DNA of 35,692 nt, from NCBI GenBank assembly GCA_949096025.1, contig CARXKP010000002.1, positions 26,190 to 61,881 on the forward strand, written 5' to 3'. Under the pieces are notes generated by a model that had not been told where the DNA came from, searched no databases, and saw nothing but the letters and a program-made list of their open reading frames with translations. Both the position numbers and the translations under genes were made by a program. Source of the stretch: an uncultured Eubacteriales bacterium (GTDB taxonomy: Bacteria > Bacillota > Clostridia > Christensenellales > UBA1242). Positions 7,102-14,918 of the stretch are shown piece by piece; position 1 is the first letter of the stretch, and each line of letters opens with the position of its first letter.

Positions 7102-8910
7102 ATGGAAAAACTTATACACATATTGCCTAATTTAATAACCAATGAAGATTCAACTTGGCTTCAAAAGGCAATCAAAAATCCAGATTATTTATCACAATTT
7201 ATAATGAGACATAACAAATCATATGTTTCAACTCTTTCTGTAATGAGAAGAGGTCGTTTTAGAGAGCATATGCTTGGCGAAACTATTAATGATAATTCTA
7301 CAGTTGATGAGCTTATCACTGCTATTGAAGAAACCAATCCAGTAGGTCGTGGTTTTGCTGAACTTCTTGAAAATTTAAAAACAAGAGTTGATTGTGAAGG
7401 AAAATCTGCAACATCACTTGTTTGGGCTGCTTCTATTCTCAACACACTTGAAGATAGAAATGTTAGTGCTGATATTCTTACTGCTGCTTTCTATTCTATT
7501 GCAAACACTAGACTTGGTGGAGAAAAGAAAAGTGTTTCTGCCCTTATCGAAGAACTAAGAGATCTTGTTTCTACCGATAAAAAACTTGCAGAAGCAACTG
7601 AGACTTCTCTTTCTTACTCTTTTGTTAAGAATGCCGAAGTTCAAGAATCTGACTCTTGGTATGACTTCAATACTTTTGAGGAAATCGAACTTAGTGAAGG
7701 CGTTGAAATTCATTCCACAAACCAATTATATGCTGCACTTAAAGATCTTAAAAACTATTCAACTGTAATTGATTATGTTAAGAAAACTTACCTTAGTGAA
7801 GACGATCCTCGTAAAGACGGATACTGCAAGAATGAAGATGAAAAACATTACAAAGCTCTAATTATTGTTTCTGCTCTTGCAAGTGATAGATATCAATTTG
7901 ATGAAGAGTTTGATACAAACAATACAATCGGTTTTAACATAACTGCAGATATTCTTGAACTTCGTGATAAAATTGACCACGAACATATTCTAGATGGTAT
8001 TTCAAACAAACTTAACAGTCTTGAATCTGCTGCTGGTAGAATTGTTGCCGCAATTCTCGGAAGAGAAGTTGAAGTATTACCTGATAAGAGAACAGTAATT
8101 CTTCCAAAAGGAATGGTTAAAGTTGGAAGTTATGAAGATTATATCAAAAATAATTTGAACTCATTTGAAAAATTAATTCAACCTAATATGAGTTACACAC
8201 TTGACCTTCTCAACTCTATTGATAGAATGCAACAAAAATATCAAGACAAGGCTTACAGAGGAAGCGAAAAAGTTGAAGAAACTCTTGCTTTTATTGCTGG
8301 AGAACTTGATGTTGATCTAATTGCTAAAGATAGCGAACTTGCTCCTAAAGAAAGATTAATGCAAAATCTTGATATGCTCTACACTGCTGCAAATGATAGA
8401 TATTCAGAACTTGATAGAATGATGTCTATTTACAAACAAGTAAGATCAAAACAAAAGACAAACCTTGATATTGAAGATGTTGAATTTAACAAATCACTCT
8501 TAGGAAAGCACGGTGTTATCGCTACTGCTGGACACGAAGGCGCAATTAAGGAATACTATAGAATACTTTCTGCAGACCCTATCCTTAAAGTTGCTAAAGG
8601 TAAAAAACAACTTCGTATTAAATCTCCAAAGATGGTTCTTGCAGATATTCAACAACAAGTTGCTGAAAGTCCAGATGTATATCCACAACTTGCTCGCTTA
8701 TTCAGCCACTTCAAACTTTCAAATCAAGAAAAGATTCAACAAATTATCGAGTCTTACTATATGAATCCAGATGGTACTACAAATGATGAATATAAAGAAA
8801 TTTATATTGCATTAAGAGACAAAGCATCTGAACAGGGAACGAAATCTAAAGCAGTCGAAAGTGCTGACCTTTTAGAGGAAGATAAGGATAAATTAAATGA
8901 ATTAATTTAA
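7102..8910 (+). CDS. Protein of unknown function, 602 residues
   Basis: No family was recognised. The start at 7102 (MEKLIHILPN) is chosen over an in-frame ATG at 7090 because GGAGGG (7092-7097) lies just before 7102 and would be inside the longer frame. The protein has no signal peptide or membrane segment and is rich in Glu, Asp, Lys and Leu, so it is probably soluble, cytoplasmic and mostly alpha-helical. The C-terminal third is lysine-rich (KGKKQLRIKSPK) and the last 30 residues are highly charged and probably disordered. No nucleotide-binding or metal-binding motif was seen. It has its own promoter and a strong terminator, so it is a single-gene unit. Codon use resembles its neighbours, and the length and clean frame leave no doubt that it is a gene. 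Confidence 0.9.
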   Translation: MEKLIHILPNLITNEDSTWLQKAIKNPDYLSQFIMRHNKSYVSTLSVMRRGRFREHMLGETINDNSTVDELITAIEETNPVGRGFAELLENLKTRVDCEGKSATSLVWAASILNTLEDRNVSADILTAAFYSIANTRLGGEKKSVSALIEELRDLVSTDKKLAEATETSLSYSFVKNAEVQESDSWYDFNTFEEIELSEGVEIHSTNQLYAALKDLKNYSTVIDYVKKTYLSEDDPRKDGYCKNEDEKHYKALIIVSALASDRYQFDEEFDTNNTIGFNITADILELRDKIDHEHILDGISNKLNSLESAAGRIVAAILGREVEVLPDKRTVILPKGMVKVGSYEDYIKNNLNSFEKLIQPNMSYTLDLLNSIDRMQQKYQDKAYRGSEKVEETLAFIAGELDVDLIAKDSELAPKERLMQNLDMLYTAANDRYSELDRMMSIYKQVRSKQKTNLDIEDVEFNKSLLGKHGVIATAGHEGAIKEYYRILSADPILKVAKGKKQLRIKSPKMVLADIQQQVAESPDVYPQLARLFSHFKLSNQEKIQQIIESYYMNPDGTTNDEYKEIYIALRDKASEQGTKSKAVESADLLEEDKDKLNELI

Positions 8911-8917
8911 TTAAAAC

Positions 8918-8949
8918 AAAAAGGTTATCGAATTGATAACCTTTTTTAT
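8918..8949. terminator. Bidirectional terminator between the unknown gene and uvrA
   Basis: AAAAAGGTTATC (8918-8929) and GATAACCTTTTT (8935-8946) form a perfect 12-base stem with a five-base loop, followed by T's on the + strand. The A-run on the left gives T's on the - strand, so it also serves uvrA. The 100 bases between it and uvrA hold nothing else recognisable. Confidence 0.9.
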
Positions 8950-9054
8950 TGCATATTTTTAAATTTACTTTATTGATAGAATTAAAAATATGTGTTTTAA
9001 TTTTTTAATCTTTTCATTTGTTTTTTATAAAACTCTAACTATTTTAATGCTAAT

Positions 9055-11889
9055 TTAGTTTGCTAAAATTTTTCTTAAATACTGAGCTGTATATGATTTT
9101 TTATTTTTTGCCACTTCTTCTGGAGTCCCTTGTGCAACTATCTGTCCCCCTCCATTTCCACCTTCTGGCCCTAAGTCAATTATATTGTCAGCACATTTTA
9201 TCATATCAAGATTATGCTCAATAACGACAACTGTATTACCATTTTCAACAAGCCTATTTAATATTGAAATAAGTTTTTTTACATCATATATATGCAAGCC
9301 TGTAGTTGGCTCATCTAAAAGATAAATAGTCTTTCCAGTAGAACGCTTTGAAAGTTCAGTAGCGAGTTTAACCCTCTGTGCTTCACCACCAGAAAGTGTT
9401 GTAGCCGGTTGACCAAGTTTTATATAATCAAGTCCAACATCGTGAAGTGCTTGCACCTTATTTTTAATTGAAGGTATATTTTCAAAGAATTTAAGTGCTT
9501 CCTCTACTGTCATATCAAGTACTTCATCAATAGTTTTTCCTTTATACTTAACCTCTAAAGTCTCTCTATTGTAACACTTTCCCTTACACGCCTCACAAGG
9601 AACAACAATATCAGGAAGAAAATACATTTCAATTTCTTTTACACCAGCACCTTCGCAAGCATCACATCTTCCACCTTTTACATTGAATGAAAATCTTCCA
9701 GGTCCATACCCTCTCGCCTTTGCATCAGGGGTTGCAGCAAATAGTTCACGGATATAAGAAAACATACCAACATAAGTCGCCGGATTTGAACGAGGAGTTC
9801 TACCTATTGGCGATTGGTCAATATTTATGACTTTATCAAGAAACTCTACATTTTCAATAGTATCAAAATGACCAAGTTCAAGCCTGCTATTATTAAGTTC
9901 ATTAGATAAATAAGGATAAATTATATCACTAAGAAGAGATGATTTTCCACTCCCTGACACACCCGTAATACAAGTAAATACACCCAAAGGAAGTTTTACA
10001 TCAATGTTTTTAAGGTTATTTTCTCTAGCACCTTTTACTAGAAGATATTTTTCTCCTCTTCTTCTAGTAGTTGGAATTTCAACTTTTTCCTCACCTCTCA
10101 AAAACTTTGCCGTAATAGATTGAGAGGATTCCATAATATCTTTTAGAGTTCCGTTTCCTACAATCTTACCTCCGTGCACACCTGCATAAGGTCCAACATC
10201 AACAATCCAATCAGCACTTCTTATAGTATCTTCATCGTGTTCTACAACAATAAGAGTATTTCCTAAATCACGAAGATGATTAAGAGTTTTAATAAGTCTA
10301 TCGTTATCCCTCTGATGAAGTCCGATTGATGGTTCATCAAGTATATACATAACTCCAGAAAGTCCACTACCTATTTGCGTAGCGAGTCTTATTCTTTGTG
10401 CTTCTCCACCCGACAAAGTTTCTGCAGAACGAGAAAGGGTCAAATATTCTAGTCCAACATCAGATAAAAATTGCAATCTCGCCTTTATTTCTTTTAATAT
10501 ACTTCTTGCTATTTCTGTTTTTTCCTCTGAGAGATTTAAATCTTCAAAGAATGGAATGAGGTCAACAACCGACATATCGCAAACCTGAGCAACATCTTTG
10601 TTTTTTATTTTTACAGACAATGCACTCTCGTTTAACCTTTTTCCCTTACAAGTTGGACAGGTCATTTCATGGACAAATTTACCGATCTCAAATCTAATAA
10701 AATCGCTTTTGCTTTCTGCAAGTCTTCTTTTGAGATTGTTTATAATACCCTCAAAAGATAATGCTTTTTTACCATTATAATGCTCAAAAGTCTTATTTTG
10801 CTTATCATTATCGTAAATTTCAAGCCTTTCTCCATTATTACCATAAAGTAAAATATTTTTATGTTCTCGTGACAAAGAATTTACTGGAACATCCAAGTCG
10901 ATGCCATATTTTTTAGAAAGTGCTAAAAAGTATCTTGCAGCAAGTCCACCATTATCCATTCTCCAACCAGTTAGATTAAATGCCCCCTCTCTCACCGATA
11001 AATCACCGTCTTTTAAGACAATGTTTTCATCAATGTCTGAGTAGGTTCCAAGGCCAGCACAAGTTGGGCAAGCACCGAAAGGCGCATTAAATGAAAATAA
11101 TCGTGGAGTGACTTCTTCAAGCGTCCAACCACAATAAGGACAAGCATAATTTGTGCTATATAAATTTTCCTCACCGTCTTTGTCGATAACAACAAGCCCT
11201 TCCGCAAGTTTTACCGCTGTTTCAATAGAGTCTGTAAGTCTTGCCGACACACCTTCTTTAAGAACAATTCTATCTATAACAACACTTATATTATGTTTTA
11301 AATTTTTATCAAGATTAATTTCTTCATCAAGAGAATATATGCTTCCGTCAACTTGTACACGAACAAAACCTGATTTTTTGTAACTTTCAAAAGCCTTAAC
11401 AAAAGCCCCCTTTTGACCACGAACTGTAGGCGCTAAGATTGTAATCTTACTTCCATTTCCATAAGAAAGAACGCTGTCAACAATTTGGTCAACAGTTTGC
11501 TGGTCTATTGGCTTTTTACAATGAGGACAATAAGGAACGCCAACTCTTGCGAAAAGCAATCTTAAATAATCATATATTTCGGTTACAGTTCCAACCGTTG
11601 AACGAGGATTATGATTTGTAGTTTTCTGGTCAATAGAAATTGCTGGACTTAACCCCTCAATCATTTCCACATCTGGCTTTTGAGCCTGTCCTAAAAATTG
11701 ACGAGCATAGGAAGAAAGACTTTCCACATAACGCCTTTGTCCTTCAGCAAAAATAGTGCCAAAGGCCAAACTAGATTTTCCAGAGCCACTGACACCAGTA
11801 AAAACAATCAACTGATTTTTAGGTATTTCAACATCAATATTTTGCAAGTTATTTTCTCTTGCACCTTTAATAATTATCTTGTCATTCAT
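9055..11889 (-). CDS. uvrA: Excinuclease ABC subunit A (UvrA)
   Basis: DNA damage-recognition ATPase of nucleotide excision repair; it loads UvrB onto lesions. The 944-residue length is standard. Two ABC modules are complete: Walker A GVSGSGKSSLAF at about 32-43 and GVSGSGKSSLLSD near 640, with LSGGEAQRIRLA near 490 and LSGGEAQRVKLA near 828. Zinc modules are CPYC...CPTC (about 249-280) and CDAC...CEAC (about 743-770). The N-terminus NDKIIIKGARENNL is the family's usual one, so the start is secure. No Shine-Dalgarno site precedes it; a TATAAT box ends six bases before the ATG, implying a leaderless message. uvrB lies just upstream on the same strand but is separated by a terminator, so the two are not a simple operon. 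Confidence 0.98.
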   Translation of the reverse strand: MNDKIIIKGARENNLQNIDVEIPKNQLIVFTGVSGSGKSSLAFGTIFAEGQRRYVESLSSYARQFLGQAQKPDVEMIEGLSPAISIDQKTTNHNPRSTVGTVTEIYDYLRLLFARVGVPYCPHCKKPIDQQTVDQIVDSVLSYGNGSKITILAPTVRGQKGAFVKAFESYKKSGFVRVQVDGSIYSLDEEINLDKNLKHNISVVIDRIVLKEGVSARLTDSIETAVKLAEGLVVIDKDGEENLYSTNYACPYCGWTLEEVTPRLFSFNAPFGACPTCAGLGTYSDIDENIVLKDGDLSVREGAFNLTGWRMDNGGLAARYFLALSKKYGIDLDVPVNSLSREHKNILLYGNNGERLEIYDNDKQNKTFEHYNGKKALSFEGIINNLKRRLAESKSDFIRFEIGKFVHEMTCPTCKGKRLNESALSVKIKNKDVAQVCDMSVVDLIPFFEDLNLSEEKTEIARSILKEIKARLQFLSDVGLEYLTLSRSAETLSGGEAQRIRLATQIGSGLSGVMYILDEPSIGLHQRDNDRLIKTLNHLRDLGNTLIVVEHDEDTIRSADWIVDVGPYAGVHGGKIVGNGTLKDIMESSQSITAKFLRGEEKVEIPTTRRRGEKYLLVKGARENNLKNIDVKLPLGVFTCITGVSGSGKSSLLSDIIYPYLSNELNNSRLELGHFDTIENVEFLDKVINIDQSPIGRTPRSNPATYVGMFSYIRELFAATPDAKARGYGPGRFSFNVKGGRCDACEGAGVKEIEMYFLPDIVVPCEACKGKCYNRETLEVKYKGKTIDEVLDMTVEEALKFFENIPSIKNKVQALHDVGLDYIKLGQPATTLSGGEAQRVKLATELSKRSTGKTIYLLDEPTTGLHIYDVKKLISILNRLVENGNTVVVIEHNLDMIKCADNIIDLGPEGGNGGGQIVAQGTPEEVAKNKKSYTAQYLRKILAN

Positions 11890-11895
11890 AATATA

Positions 11896-11925
11896 ATTAT
11901 ACCACTTAACCTATTTTCTAAGCAA
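11896..11925 (-). promoter_or_regulatory. uvrA promoter, probably leaderless
   Basis: On the - strand, TTGCTT (11920-11925), an 18-base spacer and a perfect TATAAT (11896-11901), then six bases (TATATT) to the ATG. The predicted +1 is the A of the start codon. No GAACNNNNGTTC-type LexA box was seen here. Confidence 0.75.
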
Positions 11926-12038
11926 GAAAGTTAACGTTGTTTTTATTAAATTTTTTAAGCCACCTTGCTAAAGTCCGTGTTAATTTAAAATTTTTGACAA
12001 ATAATTTAAGTTTTTATTAAAATTTATTTAAAAATCAA

Positions 12039-12064
12039 AAAAGGCATCAATCAAGATGCCTTTT
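12039..12064. terminator. uvrB terminator overlapping its stop codon
   Basis: AAAAGGCATC (12039-12048) and GATGCCTTTT (12055-12064) form a perfect 10-base stem with a six-base loop. On the - strand it continues into a T-run. The uvrB stop codon is inside one arm. It separates uvrB from uvrA. Confidence 0.9.
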
Positions 12065-14015
12065 ATCTTCCATTTAATCTTTTTCTTAATTTCTGAATTT
12101 GATTTCTGAGTTCTATTGCCCTCTCGAAGTCTAGTGCTCCTGATGCAACTTTCATCATTGCAGTAAGTTTTTCTATCTGTGCTGGAATTTCCTCTTTCTT
12201 AAGTTTACCATCGCTTACTTTCTTAGTTATTTCTAGACTATTTTTTATTTCCTTAATTATTGTCTTTGGAACTATTCCATTTTTCTCATTAAATTCTTCC
12301 TGTAATTTTCGCCTTTCATTAGTTACATCAATTGCTCGCTTCATTGAGTCAGTCATAACATCGGCAAACATAATTACCCTTCCATTTGCATTTCTTGCAG
12401 CCCTACCTATTGTTTGTATTAATGCTCCCTCACTTCTTAAAAACCCTTCCTTATCGGCATCTAGAATACAAACAAGTTCAACCTCTGGCATATCAAGTCC
12501 CTCTCTTAAAAGGTTGATTCCAACAAGCACATCAAATTCTCCCTGTCTAAGTCCGTTTACAATTTCAACTCTTTCCATTGTATCAATTTCAGAATGCATA
12601 TATTTTGTTTTAAAATTATGTTCTTGCAAATACGTTGTCAAACTTTCTGCCATCTTCTTTGTAAGAGTAGTTACAAGAATTCTTGCCTTTCTCTCAATGG
12701 TCTTTTTTATTTCTAGCATTAATTCTTCAATTTGATTTTTAATTGGTCTAACTTCTATCTTAGGATCAAGTAAACCTGTTGGTCTAATTACCTGTTCAAC
12801 TACCTGTCCAGCACGCTCAAGTTCATATTTTGCAGGTGTTGCTGAAACATACATAACTTGTCCAAGCCTTGCGTTAAACTCATCAAAAGTCAAAGGCCTA
12901 TTATCTCTAGCAGCATCCAGCCTAAATCCATATTCAACTAAAGATTGTTTTCTTGCCTTATCGCCATTATACATTGCTCTTATCTGAGGAAGGGTCATAT
13001 GACTTTCATCAATTATAGTCAAAAATCCTTTTGGGAAATAATCCATTAAAGTAAAAGGAGGTTCGCCCGACTTGCGACCATCAAAGTATCTTGAATAATT
13101 TTCAATACCGCTACAATAACCAACCTCTCTCATCATTTCTATATCATAAGCAACTCTTTGACCAATTCTTTCTGCCTCAATTAATTTCCCGTTATTCTCA
13201 AATTCTTTTATAGCGATTTGCCTATCTTCTTCAATTTCTTCTAACGCTTGCACCATTTTTTCTCTTCCAACCGCATATTGCGTTGCAGGGAATATAGCCA
13301 CGTGCTTAAGTTCGTTTATAAGATTGCCTGTAATAGGCTCAAAATTATATATTTTCTCTATCTCATCACCAAAAAATTGTACTTTTATTGCAAGTTCTGA
13401 TTGGCTTGCAGGAAAAATATCCAAAGTATCACCTTTTACTCTAAAACTTGATCTTTTAAAGTCAACATCGTTACGCATATATTGAATATCTATAAGTCTT
13501 GAAATAACTTCATCCCTATCAATTAATTCACCTTCTCTTAACGAAATATGAAGATTGTAGTATTCCTCTGGATTTCCAAGTCCATATATACAAGAAACTG
13601 AAGCAACAATGATAACATCATCTCGCTCAAGTATAGAAGATGTTGCACTTAAACGCAATTTGTCTATTTCATCATTGATTGCCATATCTTTTTCAATGTA
13701 GGTATCAGAAGAAACTATATAGGCTTCTGGCTGATAATAATCATAATATGAAACAAAATATTCCACTCTATTATGTGGAAAAAACTCACGAAATTCATTA
13801 CAAAGCTGAGCCGCTAAAGTTTTATTGTGAGCAATAACAAGTGTTGGTCTATTCATTTTTTGAATAAGGTTCGCCATTGTAAATGTCTTTCCACTACCAG
13901 TTACGCCTAACAAAACCTGTTCTTTTAGTCCGTCTTTAAATCCTTCTACAAGTTTATCTATCGCTTCTGGTTGATCACCAGAAGGCTTATAATTTGAAAC
14001 TAATTCAAAATCCAT
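12063..14015 (-). CDS. uvrB: Excinuclease ABC subunit B (UvrB)
   Basis: Damage-verifying helicase-like subunit of nucleotide excision repair; it takes the lesion from UvrA and recruits UvrC. It has 650 residues. Walker A GVTGSGKT is at 38-45. The beta-hairpin region YYDYYQPEAYIV (from about 91) inserts into DNA. The DESH box (motif II) is near 335 and QTIGRAARN (motif VI) near 535. The C-terminal UVR domain (about 613-645, FERAIELRNQIQKLRKRL) is the UvrC/UvrA contact. The start has AAAGGCGG upstream and a good promoter at 14038-14066. uvrC is not in the window. Confidence 0.98.
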   Translation of the reverse strand: MDFELVSNYKPSGDQPEAIDKLVEGFKDGLKEQVLLGVTGSGKTFTMANLIQKMNRPTLVIAHNKTLAAQLCNEFREFFPHNRVEYFVSYYDYYQPEAYIVSSDTYIEKDMAINDEIDKLRLSATSSILERDDVIIVASVSCIYGLGNPEEYYNLHISLREGELIDRDEVISRLIDIQYMRNDVDFKRSSFRVKGDTLDIFPASQSELAIKVQFFGDEIEKIYNFEPITGNLINELKHVAIFPATQYAVGREKMVQALEEIEEDRQIAIKEFENNGKLIEAERIGQRVAYDIEMMREVGYCSGIENYSRYFDGRKSGEPPFTLMDYFPKGFLTIIDESHMTLPQIRAMYNGDKARKQSLVEYGFRLDAARDNRPLTFDEFNARLGQVMYVSATPAKYELERAGQVVEQVIRPTGLLDPKIEVRPIKNQIEELMLEIKKTIERKARILVTTLTKKMAESLTTYLQEHNFKTKYMHSEIDTMERVEIVNGLRQGEFDVLVGINLLREGLDMPEVELVCILDADKEGFLRSEGALIQTIGRAARNANGRVIMFADVMTDSMKRAIDVTNERRKLQEEFNEKNGIVPKTIIKEIKNSLEITKKVSDGKLKKEEIPAQIEKLTAMMKVASGALDFERAIELRNQIQKLRKRLNGR

Positions 14016-14037
14016 TTATCCGCCTTTATCTATAGAT

Positions 14038-14066
14038 ATTTTACTATAATTAAAGCAAAAAGACAA
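14038..14066 (-). promoter_or_regulatory. uvrB promoter
   Basis: On the - strand, TTGTCT (14061-14066), a 17-base spacer and TAAAAT (14038-14043). The leader would be about 15 bases and carry AAAGGCGG (14020-14027). No LexA-type palindrome was seen. Confidence 0.7.
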
Positions 14067-14100
14067 TATTTTCAATATAAATTATCATATAAGTTATATT

Positions 14101-14460
14101 TTAAGTAAATATTGCCTTTAATATTAAACCAAACACAAAACTGACTGTTGCCAAAAACATACTTCTAAGTACAAGCATCATCAATGCTTTTTTTTGTTTT
14201 CTAGAATCAGATAAATATGTTTGTCCTTTTTTCTTTAATTTAACACAATAGAAATATCCATTCTTGCTATCTGAGACAACAAAATCGATATAATTTTGGA
14301 GCGAAAGGCCAGTCATAATTTCATCAATTTCGCTAACAGAGAGTATGACTTTATTACATACCTCTTTAGCTATGTCGTGCGGAGAAATAAGATATGTTTT
14401 CTTTCCACTACATACCTTACATAAATATCTTAAAACCAATTTTTCCTTTCGTTCTTGCAT
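14101..14460 (-). CDS. Small winged-helix-like protein with C-terminal membrane anchor (copy 1)
   Basis: The function is unknown. The frame can open at TTG 14532 (143 residues), but ATG 14460 (119 residues) is preferred. From that ATG the protein aligns in register with the divergent neighbour: both have K7-L8-V9-L10, L13 and K15. Residues 5-85 have the helix-turn-helix plus wing spacing of winged-helix domains (ISPHDIAKEV, then IDEIMTGLSLQNYIDF, then a beta wing YFYCVKL). Residues about 92-116 form one hydrophobic helix, so the protein is probably tail-anchored with the N-domain in the cytoplasm. There is no Shine-Dalgarno site at either start. It may be a membrane-tethered regulator, but DNA binding is not shown by any diagnostic motif. 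Confidence 0.75.
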   Translation of the reverse strand: MQERKEKLVLRYLCKVCSGKKTYLISPHDIAKEVCNKVILSVSEIDEIMTGLSLQNYIDFVVSDSKNGYFYCVKLKKKGQTYLSDSRKQKKALMMLVLRSMFLATVSFVFGLILKAIFT

Positions 14461-14467
14461 AAAATCA

Positions 14468-14541
14468 ACTATTTTATTGCCAAAACCGTTAAATTTAATA
14501 CTTAATTTGTGTAAAACTTTTTTTATTGTCAATAAAATAGT
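14468..14541. repeat. Perfect 12-base inverted repeat between the divergent small genes
   Basis: ACTATTTTATTG (14468-14479) and CAATAAAATAGT (14530-14541) are exact reverse complements separated by 50 bases. Each ends 0 to 7 bases before one of the two divergent start codons, reading CAATAAAATAGT toward the gene. Each contains TAAAAT, so they may be paired -10 regions, or operators for the encoded winged-helix proteins. The symmetry supports ATG 14460 as the - strand start. Confidence 0.65.
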
Positions 14542-14910
14542 ATGCTTGATATTAAATCAAAATTAGTACTTAAAATACTGGCAAAAGAATGCCCTAACGG
14601 TTCTTTTAAAATAGTTGAATCTAAGGACATAATTTCTGCAATGCCTAATAAATATCGCGTAGATAATGACGGTCTAGATAATATCCTTATATACCTAGAA
14701 CGCCAAGAATATATATCAATCAAATATGACGATGACGGAATATATTGTTTGTGCGTACTTCCATTTGGTGATGAAATATTAGAATCCACCTCACAAAAAA
14801 ACGAGGGGACAAATTCCCCTCGCCTTTGGAAACTAAGCATAATGATGTTTCTCTCGTCACTCTTAGCTTCACTTTTAGCACTTCTCCTCGGTTACTTTAT
14901 TTGGAAGTAA
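14542..14910 (+). CDS. Small winged-helix-like protein with C-terminal membrane anchor (copy 2)
   Basis: A 122-residue relative of the divergent neighbour: same register at the N-terminus (MLDIKSKLVLKILAK), a winged-helix-like domain to about residue 82 with a wing GIYCLCVL, and a hydrophobic C-terminal helix at about 97-121. It is probably a tail-anchored cytoplasmic-facing protein of unknown function. The ATG directly follows the 12-base repeat; no ribosome binding site is present. It converges on the giant lipoprotein gene, with only eight bases between the stop codons. Codons 88-94 contain the hairpin that serves as the giant gene's terminator on the other strand, so this part of the protein (about 86-95, a polar linker before the membrane helix) is constrained by two functions. 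Confidence 0.75.
   Translation: MLDIKSKLVLKILAKECPNGSFKIVESKDIISAMPNKYRVDNDGLDNILIYLERQEYISIKYDDDGIYCLCVLPFGDEILESTSQKNEGTNSPRLWKLSIMMFLSSLLASLLALLLGYFIWK
14795..14822 (-). terminator. Terminator of the giant gene, inside the convergent small CDS
   Basis: CGAGGGGA (14802-14809) and TCCCCTCG (14815-14822) form a perfect 8-base, GC-rich stem with a five-base loop. On the - strand it is followed by seven T's (14801-14795), the classic intrinsic terminator. On the + strand no T-run follows, so it acts one way. It lies 97 bases past the giant gene's stop codon. Confidence 0.88.
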
Positions 14911-14918
14911 TGTAAGAA

